NCBI RefSeq assembly: GCF_900156125.1
Contig: NZ_FTLX01000006.1
Coordinates: 124,001-188,000 of the forward strand
Source: Domibacillus enclensis
GTDB taxonomy: Bacteria; Bacillota; Bacilli; Bacillales; Domibacillaceae
Direction of reading: 5' to 3'
Length of the DNA stretch: 64,000 nt
Made by a program: the position numbers and the translations under genes. The notes beneath the pieces are model-generated. The model was not told where the DNA came from and made no database searches. It saw only the letters and a list, made by a program, of their open reading frames with translations. This document shows positions 50,175-60,819 of the stretch, piece by piece (within the stretch, counting starts at the first letter, position 1; each line of letters begins with the position of its first letter).

Positions 50175-51422
50175 ATGACAGGGTTGAAAAAGTTATGGAG
50201 TAAACAAACAATGATCGCGGCAATCTCAGCTGCGGCACTCACACTGAGCGGCTGTGCGGCATCAAACGCGCTGAATGAAGAAGAGGAGACAACAGCTGCT
50301 GATACAAGCGATACAGTAAGCGTCGGCGTATTGCATTCATTAAGCGGGACAATGGCGATCAGTGAGGTTTCACTGCGGGATGCGGAATTGATGGCGATTG
50401 AGGAGATTAACGCAGATGGCGGCGTTCTCGGCAAGCAAATCGAACCGATCGTTGAAGACGGTGCATCAGACTGGCCGACATTCGCAGAAAAAGCGAAAAA
50501 GCTTTTGCAAAAGGATGAAGTGGCCACGGTGTTTGGCGGCTGGACATCTGCAAGCCGTAAAGCGATGCTTCCTGTATTCGAGCAAAACAATGGGCTGCTC
50601 TGGTACCCGGTTCAGTATGAAGGGATGGAATCCTCACCCAATATATTCTATACAGGTGCGACAACGAATCAGCAAATTGTTCCATCTGTCACCTGGCTGC
50701 TTGAAAACAAAGGAAAATCTTTTTTCTTAATTGGTTCTGATTATGTGTTCCCGCGTACAGCCAATAAAGAAATTAAAGCGCAGCTTGAGGCGGAGGGCGG
50801 AACGCTTGTAGGAGAAGAATATACGCCGCTTGGTCATACGGATTACAGCACGCTGATCAGCAAAATCAAAGAAGAAAAACCAGAAGTTATTTACAACACA
50901 TTGAACGGGGACAGCAATGTCGCTTTTTTCAAGCAGTTGAAGGATGCCGGCATTACGGCGGATGACATGACGGTTCTGTCTGTCAGCATTGCAGAAGAAG
51001 AAATTCGCGGCATTGGAACAGATGTTTTAACGGGTCATTATGCAGCGTGGAACTATTTCCAGACAACTGACACGCCAGAAAATGAAAAATTCGTCGCAGC
51101 ATACAAAGAAGCATATGGGGATGACCGAGTCACGGGTGATCCAATTGAAGCAGCTTATAATGCCGTGTACCTGTGGGCAGCTGCCGTTGAAAAAGCAGAA
51201 TCATTTGATGTCGATGCTGTCAAAGAAGCGGCAGGCGGCATTGAGTTTAAAGCGCCAGGCGGCACGGTAACTATTGACGGCGACAATCAGCATACGTACA
51301 AAACCGTTCGCGTCGGTGAAATCCAGGCTGACGGCCAGTTCAAGGAAGTGTGGAATTCAGGAGAGCCTGTTAAGCCGGATCCGTATTTAGAAACATACCC
51401 TTGGGCAGAAGAATTAAATTAA
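50175..51422 (+). CDS. urtA: Urea ABC transporter substrate-binding lipoprotein
   Basis: A lipoprotein of 415 residues that binds urea outside the membrane. The signal peptide ends at LSGC with lipidated Cys27, followed by an acidic linker. The mature part has [41 protein letters not shown] (UrtA-specific) and [18 protein letters not shown] 50175 follows AAAGGGG; the in-frame 50136 start would put 13 residues before the signal peptide. It heads urtABCDE behind a nitrogen-control box. Confidence 0.93.
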   Translation: MTGLKKLWSKQTMIAAISAAALTLSGCAASNALNEEEETTAADTSDTVSVGVLHSLSGTMAISEVSLRDAELMAIEEINADGGVLGKQIEPIVEDGASDWPTFAEKAKKLLQKDEVATVFGGWTSASRKAMLPVFEQNNGLLWYPVQYEGMESSPNIFYTGATTNQQIVPSVTWLLENKGKSFFLIGSDYVFPRTANKEIKAQLEAEGGTLVGEEYTPLGHTDYSTLISKIKEEKPEVIYNTLNGDSNVAFFKQLKDAGITADDMTVLSVSIAEEEIRGIGTDVLTGHYAAWNYFQTTDTPENEKFVAAYKEAYGDDRVTGDPIEAAYNAVYLWAAAVEKAESFDVDAVKEAAGGIEFKAPGGTVTIDGDNQHTYKTVRVGEIQADGQFKEVWNSGEPVKPDPYLETYPWAEELN

Positions 51423-51482
51423 TCGGAACGAAGAAGGGAGGGAATACTTCTCCCTTCTTTGTTTTTAAAAGGAGTGAACACC

Positions 51483-52385
51483 ATGGCGGTTGTCATCACA
51501 CAGATATTTAACGGAATCAGCCTCGGCTCTATATTGCTTCTTATTGCCCTTGGGCTGGCCATCACGTTTGGCTTAATGAATGTCATTAACATGGCGCACG
51601 GCGAGTTTATTATGGCGGGGGCGTATACAACGTACGTGGTCCAGCAGGCATTTTCACAGTATGTTCCGGAATCTTTCTTTAATTATTATTATGTTGCGGC
51701 GATTCCCCTTTCCTTTTTAATTGGCGCGCTGTTAGGCTTTGTGCTGGAAAAAACGCTGATCCGGTTTTTGTATCACAGACCGCTTGACAGCTTGCTGGCG
51801 ACGTGGGGTGTCAGCTTGATTTTGCAGCAGGTAGCTCGATCTATTTTCGGGGCACCGAATGTGGCTGTTACATCACCAGCATGGCTTGACGGCGGAATAG
51901 CCATCGCGGGTGCCGTCCTTCCATATAAGCGTTTGTTTATTATTGCTCTCGTCACTATTTGCATGATCTCCCTTTATCTCTATCTCGATAAAACAGCCGC
52001 AGGCCGAAAGATGAGAGCGGTAACGATGAACCGCAGCATGGCATCAAGTCTCGGTGTTTCCACTAAAAAAGTCGATGCTGCCGCATTTGCCATCGGCTCA
52101 GGCCTTGCAGGGGTTGCGGGGTGTGCGCTCACGGTGCTGGGACCTATTGGCTCAACCATTGGAACCTATTATATAGTCGATGCCTTTATGATCGTTATTT
52201 TAGGCGGAATCGGCAGCTTAATCGGTACTGTATTTGGTGCGCTTAGCGTTGGCATGCTGGGCACAATCGCTGAATTTTGGACAGGTGCCTCCATGGCGAA
52301 GGTCATTGTGTTTGTTGCCATTATTGCCTTTTTACAATATAAACCGGCGGGGCTGTTTTCCGCACGCACCCGGTCATTGGAATAG
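51483..52385 (+). CDS. urtB: Urea ABC transporter permease UrtB
   Basis: A LivH-type permease of 300 residues with about eight helices. NVINMAHGEFIMAGAYTTYV is the hallmark N-terminal segment, and RAVTMNRSMASSLGVSTKKVD and GGIGSLIGTVFGALSVGML follow. ATG 51483 after AAAAGGAGTG is used, not the in-frame 51459. It pairs with UrtC. Confidence 0.92.
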   Translation: MAVVITQIFNGISLGSILLLIALGLAITFGLMNVINMAHGEFIMAGAYTTYVVQQAFSQYVPESFFNYYYVAAIPLSFLIGALLGFVLEKTLIRFLYHRPLDSLLATWGVSLILQQVARSIFGAPNVAVTSPAWLDGGIAIAGAVLPYKRLFIIALVTICMISLYLYLDKTAAGRKMRAVTMNRSMASSLGVSTKKVDAAAFAIGSGLAGVAGCALTVLGPIGSTIGTYYIVDAFMIVILGGIGSLIGTVFGALSVGMLGTIAEFWTGASMAKVIVFVAIIAFLQYKPAGLFSARTRSLE

Positions 52386-52400
52386 GAGGGGAGCGAAAAA

Positions 52401-53465
52401 ATGGATAAGAAAAAACTTGGGTACTGGCTCTTTTTTATCGCGCTTTTTTTAGGTCCTCTTTATTTAACAGAATTCCGGCTGGCGCTGATGGGCAAATTTT
52501 TATGCTTCGCGATCGTCGCCCTCGGCATTTGCCTCATTTGGGGCTACACGGGTATTTTAAGCCTGGGTCACGGCGTTTATTTCGGACTGGGTGCTTACTG
52601 TACAGCGATGTACTTAAAGCTTGAATCGGCCGGCGGCGAGCTTCCTGATTTTATGGAATGGAGCGGCGTATCTGCTCTCCCCGCTTTCTGGCAGCCGTTT
52701 TCAAATCCGGTTTTTGCATTGGGGGCGTCCCTCGTTATCCCTGCACTTCTGGCAGCAATGCTAGGGTTTCTAACCTTTAAAAACAGAATTAAAGGAGTGT
52801 ATTTTTCGTTAATCAGCCAGGCGGTTGTGGTTGTATTTGTGACCCTTTTTGTAGCAAAGCAGGATTGGACCGGCGGAACAAACGGGTTAACGAATTTTAC
52901 GACATTTCTAGGCATTTCATTATCGTCTCCACTCGTTCAAATTGCGCTGTATATGCTTACGGTTATAACCCTTGGCATTTCGTTCGCACTGGCATCCCGC
53001 TTAACCAACAGCCGTGCAGGGAGGGTTTTATCTGCCATACGTGACGGAGAAAACAGAGTCCGGTTTTTAGGGTTCAATCCGACGTCCTATAAAGTATTTG
53101 TGTACAGTCTTTCGGCCGCGCTTGCGGGCCTTGCCGGTACGCTGTTTGTTTTGCAGGTTGGACTCATTTCTCCGGCTATGATGGGGATTATTCCATCTAT
53201 TGAAATGGTGCTGTGGGTCGCAGTTGGTGGACGGCATTCATTGATTGGCGCTATTTTAGGAGCGGTCATCGTCAACAGTGCAAAAAGCTTTTTCAGTGAA
53301 ACGTATCCGGATATATGGTCCATCTTTTTAGGTCTTCTTTTCATTATTGTTGTGATGTTTTTGCCGAATGGTCTTGTCGGCATGGTGCAATCATGGAAGG
53401 ACAAACGAAAAAAATCAAAGCAAAAAGGAGGAACTGCCAATGCCACCGATTCTGTCGTGTCGTGA
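52401..53465 (+). CDS. urtC: Urea ABC transporter permease UrtC
   Basis: A LivM-type permease of 354 residues with about ten helices. It has YTGILSLGHGVYFGLGAYC, GGTNGLTNF and FLGFNPTSYKVFVYSLSAAL. Start ATG 52401 with GGAGGGGAGCG. The last 26 bases overlap urtD. It forms the channel with UrtB. Confidence 0.92.
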   Translation: MDKKKLGYWLFFIALFLGPLYLTEFRLALMGKFLCFAIVALGICLIWGYTGILSLGHGVYFGLGAYCTAMYLKLESAGGELPDFMEWSGVSALPAFWQPFSNPVFALGASLVIPALLAAMLGFLTFKNRIKGVYFSLISQAVVVVFVTLFVAKQDWTGGTNGLTNFTTFLGISLSSPLVQIALYMLTVITLGISFALASRLTNSRAGRVLSAIRDGENRVRFLGFNPTSYKVFVYSLSAALAGLAGTLFVLQVGLISPAMMGIIPSIEMVLWVAVGGRHSLIGAILGAVIVNSAKSFFSETYPDIWSIFLGLLFIIVVMFLPNGLVGMVQSWKDKRKKSKQKGGTANATDSVVS

Positions 53466-54192
53466 TGTGCGGGTTTCATTTAATGGATTTCAAGCGCTTC
53501 AAGGTGTTGATCTTGACGTGAGTCCGCAAGAGGTTCGCTTTTTGATCGGACCGAATGGAGCGGGGAAAACCACTCTTCTGGATGTAATCTGCGGCAAAAC
53601 AAAAGCGAGCAGCGGTGATGTGCTGTATCGAGAAGTAGAAAACATCCGCAAGCTGCAGGAACATGAAATTGTCCGTCGAGGCATTACCCGTAAATTTCAG
53701 GCGCCGTCTATTTTTTCCAATTTGACAGTGTGGGAAAACCTGGAGCTTTCGATCAAGCAGGACCGGAGCATATGGGCTGTGATGCGGACTAAAATGACAG
53801 GCGAGGAAAAAGAAAAAATCGATGCGATGCTAGATAGAATTGGCTTAAAAGAACAGCGGCATCAAATGGCAGGAATGCTTGCGCACGGTCAAAAGCAGTG
53901 GCTTGAAATTGGCATGCAGCTTATGCAGGAGCCGGAGATTTTGCTGTTAGACGAACCGATTGCGGGAATGAGCGGAACCGAGCGTCACAAAACCGGTGAG
54001 CTTATTCACGAAATCTCAGCCGCTTGCTCAGTCCTCATTGTCGAGCATGATATGGAATTCGTGCGGAATTTCTCTAAGCAGGTGACAGTGATGCATGAAG
54101 GAAAAGTGCTTTGCGAGGGAACAATGTCGGACATTCAGCAAAATGAACAGGTGGCAGAAGTGTACCTTGGAAGGAGGGAAAGTGCATGCTAG
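53440..54192 (+). CDS. urtD: Urea ABC transporter ATPase UrtD
   Basis: An LivG-type ATPase of 250 residues. The Walker A is GPNGAGKTTL, the Q-loop region RKFQAPSIFSNLTVWENLEL, and Walker B LLLDEPIAGM; the usual LSGGQ signature is altered to LAHGQKQWLEIGM, as is normal for UrtD. The C-terminal VEHDMEFVR holds the switch His. ATG 53440 has AAAGGAGGAA and lies inside the end of urtC; the longer frame from 53368 is rejected. Confidence 0.92.
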   Translation: MPPILSCRDVRVSFNGFQALQGVDLDVSPQEVRFLIGPNGAGKTTLLDVICGKTKASSGDVLYREVENIRKLQEHEIVRRGITRKFQAPSIFSNLTVWENLELSIKQDRSIWAVMRTKMTGEEKEKIDAMLDRIGLKEQRHQMAGMLAHGQKQWLEIGMQLMQEPEILLLDEPIAGMSGTERHKTGELIHEISAACSVLIVEHDMEFVRNFSKQVTVMHEGKVLCEGTMSDIQQNEQVAEVYLGRRESAC

Positions 54193-54884
54193 CAATTCGT
54201 TCAATACAAGCTGGGTATGATGAAAGCATGGTTCTGAATGATGTATCGATTCAAGCGGAAGTTGGCAAAGTAACAGCGGTTCTCGGGCGTAATGGTGTAG
54301 GGAAGTCTACATTGATTAAAACAATAGCCGGACTTCTTAAACCGGCAGCTGGGTCGGTAGAATGGATGGGGGAAAGAATTGAAAAAAAAGCACCTGAACT
54401 GCGGGCGAGAAGCGGGATCGCTTATGTGCCGCAGGGGAGAGAGATTTTCCCGTCTTTAACTGTGGAGGAAAATTTGCTGCTTGGCCTTGAAGCTCTGCCA
54501 AAAAAAGAACGAAAGGGCCTGCCTCCCCAAATATTCGAATGGTTTCCGGTATTGGAAGAGATGATGCACCGAAAAGGCGGGGACTTGAGCGGGGGCCAGC
54601 AACAGCAGCTGGCGATTGCGCGGGCTATTGTCGGAAAGCCTAAAATGCTTCTTTTGGATGAGCCAATGGAAGGCATTCAGCCATCTATTGTCCAACTGAT
54701 TCAGGACGTAATCGTCGATATTGCGTCAAGGGAAGAGATGGGCATCATTCTAGTAGAGCACAGTCTGGATCTAGCGTTTGCCTGTGCCGATTATTATTAT
54801 ATTTTGGACCACGGAATCGTTGTAAGTGAAGGAGTGACAGATACCGCACATAAAGATGTAGTGAAACAGCATTTAGTCGTTTAA
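54186..54884 (+). CDS. urtE: Urea ABC transporter ATPase UrtE
   Basis: An LivF-type ATPase of 232 residues with Walker A GRNGVGKSTL, signature LSGGQQQQLAIARAI and Walker B MLLLDEPMEGIQPS, the last typical of UrtE. ATG 54186 overlaps the urtD end by seven bases, with GGAAGGAGGG upstream. It is the last gene of the urea importer operon, before a terminator. Confidence 0.93.
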   Translation: MLAIRSIQAGYDESMVLNDVSIQAEVGKVTAVLGRNGVGKSTLIKTIAGLLKPAAGSVEWMGERIEKKAPELRARSGIAYVPQGREIFPSLTVEENLLLGLEALPKKERKGLPPQIFEWFPVLEEMMHRKGGDLSGGQQQQLAIARAIVGKPKMLLLDEPMEGIQPSIVQLIQDVIVDIASREEMGIILVEHSLDLAFACADYYYILDHGIVVSEGVTDTAHKDVVKQHLVV

Positions 54885-54915
54885 AAGAAGAAGCCTTGCT
54901 GCTTCTTCTTTTTTA
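54883..54915 (+). terminator. Terminator after urtE
   Basis: AAGAAGAAGC (54885-54894) and GCTTCTTCTT (54901-54910) form a perfect 10-base stem with a 6-nt loop and a T-run. Confidence 0.85.
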
Positions 54916-54944
54916 TGGTGACTCATCCTTTCCGAAAAGAATAA

Positions 54945-55027
54945 TTTCTTTTTTCAGGAAATCCATGTATAATCATGTTAGGAAATATAACATGAGATTT
55001 GAGCAGTGGAAGCCGCTAAGGTACTAT
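54945..55027 (+). promoter_or_regulatory. Urease promoter region with TnrA/GlnR-type box
   Basis: TGTTAGGAAATATAACA (54976-54992) matches TGTNANAWWWTNTNACA at 16 of 17 positions. Two promoters are possible. TATAAT at 54968-54973 (weak -35 TTTCTT, 54945) would put the box over the start site, fitting repression by GlnR. TACTAT at 55022-55027 would put the box about 50 bases upstream of the start, fitting TnrA activation. Both modes are known for Bacillus urease operons. Confidence 0.65.
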
Positions 55028-55072
55028 GGGAAAACAGAGATACATTGAGGAAACAGAAAGAAGGGATTTTTC

Positions 55073-55375
55073 TTGAAGCTGACGGCACGTGAACAGGAGA
55101 AGTTAATGATTGTGGTGGCAGCGGATCTAGCTCGCCGGCGTAAAGAAAGAGGCTTGAAGCTGAACTATCCGGAGGCGATCGCGCTGATCACGTATGAGGT
55201 AATGGAAGGGGCGCGCGACGGCCGGTCGGTGCCGGAATTAATGCAGTTCGGCTCCACGATTTTATCGCGCAATGATGTGATGGAAGGAATCCCGGAAATG
55301 ATTCATGACATTCAAGTGGAAGCGACATTCCCGGACGGCACGAAGCTCGTGACGGTCCATGACCCAATTCGATAG
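55073..55375 (+). CDS. ureA: Urease gamma subunit
   Basis: The smallest urease subunit, 100 residues, with [31 protein letters not shown] and [18 protein letters not shown]. The TTG start at 55073 lies after AAAGAAGGG and gives the standard N-terminus. It heads ureABCEFGD-ureH. Urease hydrolyses the urea brought in by UrtABCDE to ammonia and carbamate in the cytoplasm. Confidence 0.95.
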   Translation: MKLTAREQEKLMIVVAADLARRRKERGLKLNYPEAIALITYEVMEGARDGRSVPELMQFGSTILSRNDVMEGIPEMIHDIQVEATFPDGTKLVTVHDPIR

Positions 55376-55389
55376 AAGGAGGCTGAGAC

Positions 55390-55713
55390 ATGATACCTGG
55401 TGAATATAAGCTGAAAAGCACAGATATTTTATGCAATGAAGGAAAGCAGGAAGTAAAGGTGTTTGTCACGAATCGCGGCGACCGGCCCGTGCAGGTGGGC
55501 TCTCACTTTCATTTCGCAGAGGTAAACGCGTCGCTTGAATTTGACCGGAACGAGGCGCATGGGATGAGGCTGAATATTCCAGCCGGCACTGCTGTCCGCT
55601 TTGAGCCGGGAGACGGAAAGCCGGTTGCGCTCGTTCCCTTTTCGGGAGAGCGCCGCGTATATGGCTTGAATAACGGCGTGAACGGGGCGCTTGATCAGGA
55701 GGAAACGAAATGA
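55390..55713 (+). CDS. ureB: Urease beta subunit
   Basis: A 107-residue structural subunit. It has [37 protein letters not shown] and [10 protein letters not shown]-like segments (here [15 protein letters not shown]). It begins 14 bases after ureA behind GAAGGAGGC, and its stop overlaps the ureC start in ATGA. Confidence 0.95.
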   Translation: MIPGEYKLKSTDILCNEGKQEVKVFVTNRGDRPVQVGSHFHFAEVNASLEFDRNEAHGMRLNIPAGTAVRFEPGDGKPVALVPFSGERRVYGLNNGVNGALDQEETK

Positions 55714-57419
55714 GCTTTCATATGTCAAGACGTCAGTATGCCGATATGTTTGGTCCGACAACAGGTGATTGTGTCCGCCTTGCAGATACAGAGCTGCTGA
55801 TTGAAATAGAAAAAGATTACACCGTGTACGGCGATGAAGTGAAATTCGGAGGCGGCAAGGTCATCCGGGATGGCATGGGGCAGCACCCACTTGCTACGCG
55901 TGCGGAATCCGTTGACCTTGTACTGACCAATGCGATTGTTTTAGATTACACAGGTATTTACAAAGCAGATATAGGCGTTAAGGACGGCTTGATTGCGGCG
56001 ATCGGCAAAGCAGGAAATCCGCTCCTGATGGACAATGTCAACATCGTCATCGGTGCTTCGACGGAAGTCATTGCAGCGGAGGGGAAAATTGTCACCGCCG
56101 GCGGCATTGATGCCCACATCCACTTTATTTGCCCGCAGCAAATTGAAACGGCGCTTGCCTCTGGCGTAACGACGATGATTGGCGGCGGAACGGGGCCGGC
56201 AACCGGAACGAATGCAACGACGTGCACGCCGGGCGAATGGAACATATTCCGGATGCTTGAAGCGGCAGAAGCGTTTCCGATGAATATTGGCTTTCTCGGA
56301 AAAGGGAATGCATCCGGCCTTGAGCCGCTGGAGGAGCAAATTAAAGCAGGCGCCATCGGCTTAAAGCTGCATGAAGACTGGGGGACAACGTCAGCGGCCA
56401 TTGATGCTAGCTTGAAAACAGCGGACAAGTATGATGTGCAGATTGCCATTCACTCGGATACGCTGAATGAAGCTGGGTTTGTGGAAGATACGATTGCGGC
56501 CATTGACGGCCGGGTCATTCATACATATCACACAGAAGGAGCGGGCGGAGGGCACGCGCCGGACATTATTAAAGCGGCCGGCTACCCGAATATTCTTCCA
56601 TCTTCTACGAATCCGACCCGTCCGTATACGGTCAATACGCTGGATGAGCATTTAGATATGCTGATGGTGTGCCATCACCTTGATCCGTCCGTGCCAGAGG
56701 ATATTGCGTTTGCCGATTCTCGTATTCGAAAGGAAACGATTGCGGCAGAGGACATTTTGCATGATATCGGCGTTTTCAGCATGATTAGCTCGGATTCGCA
56801 GGCAATGGGGCGGATCGGTGAAGTGATTTTACGGACATGGCAAACAGCCGACAAGATGAAAAAGCAGCTCGGCAAACGAAAAGAAGACACAGGGGAGGGC
56901 GACAACTTCCGTGCCAAGCGCTACGTGGCAAAGTACACCATTAATCCGGCTCTGACGCACGGGATTTCCGATCACGTCGGCTCAGTAGAAGCCGGAAAGC
57001 TTGCGGACCTTGTCCTGTGGGAGCCTGCTTTTTTCGGCGTCAAGCCTGAGCTTGTGTTAAAAGGCGGCTTGATCGCGCACAGCGTCATGGGAGACCCGAA
57101 TGCCTCGATTCCAACGCCGCAGCCTGCTCTGTACCGTCCGATGTTCGCGAGCTTCGGCAAAGCACTGTATCAAACGTCGATCACGTTTATGTCGCAGGCG
57201 GCGATTGAAAGAGGTGTGCCAGAAAAGCTCGGCCTGGAAAAAATGATTCGGCCGGTTTCAGGCATCCGGACGTTGAAAAAAAGCGATATGAAGCATAACG
57301 GGGAAACACCGGATATTGATGTGGACCCGCAAACATATGAGGTAAAGGTAGATGGTGAGTTGATTACGTGTGAGCCGGCGGAAGTGGTTCCGATGGCGCA
57401 GCGCTATTTCTTATTTTAA
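55710..57419 (+). CDS. ureC: Urease alpha subunit (catalytic)
   Basis: The catalytic subunit, 569 residues. All dinickel-site residues are present: His136 and His138 (DAHIHF), carbamylated Lys219 (GLKLHEDWG), His248, His274 and Asp362 (SSDSQAMG). The active-site flap Cys321 with His322/323 (MVCHHL) is also intact. Numbering is two higher than in Klebsiella urease throughout. The start ATG overlaps the ureB stop. Nickel insertion needs ureE, F, G and D, which follow. Confidence 0.97.
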   Translation: MSFHMSRRQYADMFGPTTGDCVRLADTELLIEIEKDYTVYGDEVKFGGGKVIRDGMGQHPLATRAESVDLVLTNAIVLDYTGIYKADIGVKDGLIAAIGKAGNPLLMDNVNIVIGASTEVIAAEGKIVTAGGIDAHIHFICPQQIETALASGVTTMIGGGTGPATGTNATTCTPGEWNIFRMLEAAEAFPMNIGFLGKGNASGLEPLEEQIKAGAIGLKLHEDWGTTSAAIDASLKTADKYDVQIAIHSDTLNEAGFVEDTIAAIDGRVIHTYHTEGAGGGHAPDIIKAAGYPNILPSSTNPTRPYTVNTLDEHLDMLMVCHHLDPSVPEDIAFADSRIRKETIAAEDILHDIGVFSMISSDSQAMGRIGEVILRTWQTADKMKKQLGKRKEDTGEGDNFRAKRYVAKYTINPALTHGISDHVGSVEAGKLADLVLWEPAFFGVKPELVLKGGLIAHSVMGDPNASIPTPQPALYRPMFASFGKALYQTSITFMSQAAIERGVPEKLGLEKMIRPVSGIRTLKKSDMKHNGETPDIDVDPQTYEVKVDGELITCEPAEVVPMAQRYFLF

Positions 57420-57433
57420 GGTGGAGGTCACAG

Positions 57434-57880
57434 ATGATTATTGAAAAAGTAGTGGGAAATGTGGCGACAGACGACATTCGAACGCCGCATACAGAGCGTG
57501 TTTTTCTTGCCAGCGATGAACTGGTCAAGCGCATTCAGCGTGTGAAAACAGATCATGGACGCGAGATCGGCATTCGTCTGCGCGAGCCGAAAGACTTGCA
57601 AAACGGTGATATTTTATATTGCGACGAGAAAAACATGATTGTGATTAGTGTGCTGGCTGATGACGTGCTGACGATTACACCGGAATCAATCGGACAAATG
57701 GGAGACATTGCCCATCAGCTGGGGAACCGCCATTTACCGGCTCAGTTTGAAGGGGACGAAATGATCGTACAATATGACTATTTGGTGGAAGAATTGCTGC
57801 AGCAGTTGAATATTCCGTTTCGGCGGGAAGAGCGCCAGGTAAAGAAAGCCTTCCGTCATATCGGCCACAGCCATGATTAA
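57434..57880 (+). CDS. ureE: Urease accessory protein UreE (nickel chaperone)
   Basis: A 148-residue nickel-binding chaperone. The N-terminal peptide-binding part has [22 protein letters not shown], and the metal-binding part has [10 protein letters not shown]. The C-terminal tail is short, with three histidines (RHIGHSHD), not the long His-rich tail of Klebsiella UreE. ATG 57434 follows GGTGGAGG. The end overlaps ureF by eight bases. Confidence 0.93.
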   Translation: MIIEKVVGNVATDDIRTPHTERVFLASDELVKRIQRVKTDHGREIGIRLREPKDLQNGDILYCDEKNMIVISVLADDVLTITPESIGQMGDIAHQLGNRHLPAQFEGDEMIVQYDYLVEELLQQLNIPFRREERQVKKAFRHIGHSHD

Positions 57881-58559
57881 TCCGATGCTTTCCTTCATGC
57901 AGCTGTGCGATTCCAATTTCCCATCAGGTGCGTTTTCGCATTCGTTCGGGCTGGAAACGTACATATATGAAGGCAGCATTTATGACGCCGGGACATTTGA
58001 AGCGGCAATGCGCATGTATATGTCCAATCAAATGGCGTATACAGACGCTCTTGCCTGCCGCCTTGCGTATGAAGCAATAGAGCAGGAGCAGTTCGGGCGG
58101 GTCATTGAATTGGATATTTTGCTGTTGGCATTGTCTTTGCCAAAGGAAACACGCGAAGGCACGAGGCGGATCGGCGAACGGATGGCGAAGCTGTGCATGG
58201 ATTTATACGACAGTCCGCTCATCCGCCAGTATTATGAAGCAATTCGCCGGAAGGAAGTGAGCGGACATCCGTCCATTGTGTTCGCCCTGGCTGCTCATCA
58301 CCTGCAGGCGGACAAAACGGAGGCCATCGCGGCGCACCTTTTTTCAGGTGTTCATTCGCTTATTCAAAATGCCGTGCGGGCGATCCCGCTTGGACAAACA
58401 GACGGACAGCGTATTTTGTTGTCGCTGCAGCCGCTTATTCAAGAAATCGCCGATCGCGCAGAACAGATGGCAGAAGACGAGCTTGGCATGAGTATGCCGG
58501 GGTTGGAAGTTGCCCAAATGAGGCATGAGCAGCTGCCTGTTCGGCTGTTTATGTCGTAA
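57873..58559 (+). CDS. ureF: Urease accessory protein UreF
   Basis: A 228-residue all-helical accessory protein, part of the UreD-UreF-UreG activation complex. Family features are [23 protein letters not shown] at the start and [17 protein letters not shown] toward the end. ATG 57873 lies inside the end of ureE. It gates GTP hydrolysis by UreG. Confidence 0.92.
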   Translation: MINPMLSFMQLCDSNFPSGAFSHSFGLETYIYEGSIYDAGTFEAAMRMYMSNQMAYTDALACRLAYEAIEQEQFGRVIELDILLLALSLPKETREGTRRIGERMAKLCMDLYDSPLIRQYYEAIRRKEVSGHPSIVFALAAHHLQADKTEAIAAHLFSGVHSLIQNAVRAIPLGQTDGQRILLSLQPLIQEIADRAEQMAEDELGMSMPGLEVAQMRHEQLPVRLFMS

Positions 58560-58579
58560 TAGAAAAGGAGCTGGATGAA

Positions 58580-59197
58580 ATGGAACTAGTACGTATTGGT
58601 GTTGGAGGACCGGTTGGGGCCGGCAAAACGATGCTTGTCGAAAAATTAACGCGGGCGATGAAGGACGAATTCAGCATGGCCGTTGTCACAAACGATATTT
58701 ACACAAAAGAAGATGCACAGTTTTTAATGAAAAACGGCGTTTTGCCTGAAGACCGGATTATCGGCGTAGAAACGGGGGGCTGTCCGCATACAGCCATTCG
58801 AGAGGACGCGTCCATGAACTTCGCAGCTATCGACGAATTAAATGAAGCGCACCCGGACCTGGACATAATTTTTGTGGAAAGCGGCGGCGACAATCTCGCA
58901 GCGACATTCAGCCCGGAGCTTGTCGATTTCTCGATTTACATTATTGATGTAGCGCAGGGGGAGAAGATTCCGCGCAAGGGCGGCCAGGGTATGATCAAGT
59001 CGGATTTGTTTGTTATTAATAAAACGGACCTGGCCCCTTATGTCGGAGCGAATCTGGACATTATGGCAGAAGATACGAAAAAATCACGCGGCACGCATAA
59101 GCCGTTTTTCTTCACCAATTTAAAAAGTGAAGAAGGACTGGCCGATGTCGTAAAATGGATTAAGGAAAACGCGCTGCTTCAAGGGCTCGAAGCATGA
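58580..59197 (+). CDS. ureG: Urease accessory GTPase UreG
   Basis: A SIMIBI-class GTPase of 205 residues that powers nickel insertion. The P-loop is GPVGAGKT (10-17). The nickel-binding CPH motif is present in [17 protein letters not shown], and [11 protein letters not shown] is the guanine-specificity motif. ATG 58580 with AAAAGGAGC. The stop overlaps the ureD start in ATGA. Confidence 0.95.
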   Translation: MELVRIGVGGPVGAGKTMLVEKLTRAMKDEFSMAVVTNDIYTKEDAQFLMKNGVLPEDRIIGVETGGCPHTAIREDASMNFAAIDELNEAHPDLDIIFVESGGDNLAATFSPELVDFSIYIIDVAQGEKIPRKGGQGMIKSDLFVINKTDLAPYVGANLDIMAEDTKKSRGTHKPFFFTNLKSEEGLADVVKWIKENALLQGLEA

Positions 59198-60009
59198 GCA
59201 TGACCGGCACGCTGCGTTTAAAGGCGGTCTGCCGGGACGAAAAAACGGTTGTGGCAGATACGTATTTTGACGGGGCATTTAAAGTCGCGCGGCCGGTGTA
59301 CTTTCAGGAAAATGAGCCGACGGTGTACAGCCTTCACGTCGGCGGCGGCTATGTGGGCGGTGACCGGTACCATACGGATGTCGTGCTGGAGGAAAACGCC
59401 AGACTGACACTAACAACTCAGTCGGCGGCAAAGGTGTATAAAACACCGGATGAGCCCGTGTACCAGTCGATGAATATTCAGCTCGCTAAAAACAGTGTCT
59501 TTTTATACATGCCGGACCCGCTCATTGCCTATGAGCAGGCCCGCTTTCAACAAGAGACCGTCATCCGTATGGAAAAGGGCGCCACGCTTCTATACAGCGA
59601 CAGCATGACACCCGGATGGTCGAAAAGCGGCCGGCCGTTCCGCTACGAATGGATTCGATCGAGAGTGAAGATTTATGAAGACGGTGTGCTTCAGGCATAT
59701 GACCACTTGTTTTTAAAGCCGGATGCAGGGGATTTATTATCGCTTATGCAAATGGAAGGCTGCACACATGTTGGTTCGCTTTTTATCGTGTCACCGCTGC
59801 TTCAGGCGGGTTGGAAGGAAGAAGTGGGCGACCTGTTCCAGTCGTACAGCGAGCAGGCACGAATTGGCTTTTCAGAGCTGAAAAACGGCGGTTGCACGAT
59901 TCGGATTTTAGCCAATGCGTCTCATGTAATTGAAGAGATTGTCCTGCAGTGTACGAATTGGATGCGCGGCAAGCTGAATCAGGAGGCTGTTGCGCTGAGA
60001 AAGTACTGA
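59194..60009 (+). CDS. ureD: Urease accessory protein UreD
   Basis: A 271-residue beta-rich scaffold protein that joins apo-urease to UreF and UreG. Family segments seen are [35 protein letters not shown] and [12 protein letters not shown]-like [18 protein letters not shown] 59194 overlaps ureG by four bases. It completes the accessory set. Confidence 0.92.
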   Translation: MSMTGTLRLKAVCRDEKTVVADTYFDGAFKVARPVYFQENEPTVYSLHVGGGYVGGDRYHTDVVLEENARLTLTTQSAAKVYKTPDEPVYQSMNIQLAKNSVFLYMPDPLIAYEQARFQQETVIRMEKGATLLYSDSMTPGWSKSGRPFRYEWIRSRVKIYEDGVLQAYDHLFLKPDAGDLLSLMQMEGCTHVGSLFIVSPLLQAGWKEEVGDLFQSYSEQARIGFSELKNGGCTIRILANASHVIEEIVLQCTNWMRGKLNQEAVALRKY

Positions 60010-60022
60010 AAAGAGGAGAAAA

Positions 60023-60646
60023 ATGATGATACAAAGCGGACTTTTATCAGTGCTGCTGCTGGGCTTCACGCTCGGAATTAAACATGCAACAGAACCGGAT
60101 CATGTCATTGCGGTTTCAACGATTGCGAGTCAGACGAAGAAACTGTCTCGCTCTTCGCTTGCCGGTGTGTTTTGGGGGCTTGGACATACAGCGACGCTTC
60201 TCGTTATCGGTGTAACAGCCATAGCGCTGGGGCAGCATATTCCAGAGAATGTAGCGACGCTGCTTGAGTTTTTTGTTGGGGTCATGCTCGTTTATTTAGG
60301 GATAAATGGCATTCGCAAAAACCCTGTTATTGAAGAAGGAAAACAACAGCATTTTCACAAAAAATCATTTGTTATCGGCGTCATTCATGGCCTTGCAGGA
60401 AGTGCTGCGATGGTTTTGCTGACAGCGGCCGCAGCGGATACGGGGGCAGAAGCCTTTCAATATATTTTACTGTTTGGTGCTGGAACGATTGTCGGAATGC
60501 TGCTTTTTACAACGCTTCTCGGACTCCCATTCCTTGTTGCATCCAAAAAATCGATTCCTCTGTTTTTAATGCGTGCGACATCACTGATTAGCATTGTGTA
60601 TGGTTTATACTACATGATCCAGACAGGTTCAAGCTTGTTCAGCTAA
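60023..60646 (+). CDS. ureH: UreH-type nickel permease
   Basis: A membrane protein of 207 residues with about six helices. The second helix region carries LGIKHATEPDHVIAVSTI, a variant of the HX4DH nickel signature of NiCoT-type transporters, and a second His pair is in VIGVIHGLAGSAAM. A cytosolic loop has HFHKKSF. Its homologue at the same place in the Bacillus sp. TB-90 urease operon is a nickel carrier. It follows ureD by 13 bases with AAGAGGAG, so it supplies nickel for the urease. Confidence 0.87.
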   Translation: MMIQSGLLSVLLLGFTLGIKHATEPDHVIAVSTIASQTKKLSRSSLAGVFWGLGHTATLLVIGVTAIALGQHIPENVATLLEFFVGVMLVYLGINGIRKNPVIEEGKQQHFHKKSFVIGVIHGLAGSAAMVLLTAAAADTGAEAFQYILLFGAGTIVGMLLFTTLLGLPFLVASKKSIPLFLMRATSLISIVYGLYYMIQTGSSLFS

Positions 60647-60677
60647 AAGCTGCCTTATTCAAGGCGGCTTTTTTGTT
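60645..60677 (+). terminator. Terminator after ureH
   Basis: AAAAGCTGCCTT (60645-60656) and AAGGCGGCTTTT (60661-60672) form a 12-base stem with one mismatch, followed by TT-rich sequence. It ends the urease operon. Confidence 0.85.
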
Positions 60678-60725
60678 TTTCAATAATGTCAACATTCCCC
60701 TTGCCAAAACAGTGTTTTCCTTTCG

Positions 60726-60754
60726 TTGTTTGTTAGCTGAAACCGCTTTATTAT
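60726..60754 (+). promoter_or_regulatory. mtlA promoter with cre-like site
   Basis: TTGTTT (60726-60731), a 17-nt spacer and TATTAT (60749-60754) form a promoter. TGAAACCGCTTTAT (60738-60751) matches cre at 12 of 14 positions and lies between the -35 and -10, so CcpA could block it. Confidence 0.5.
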
Positions 60755-60819
60755 AAGGCTATAGACAGAGTCATTCAGTCAGACGAAATAGAAAGCATAA
60801 AAGGAAAGGGGTTTTTCAC

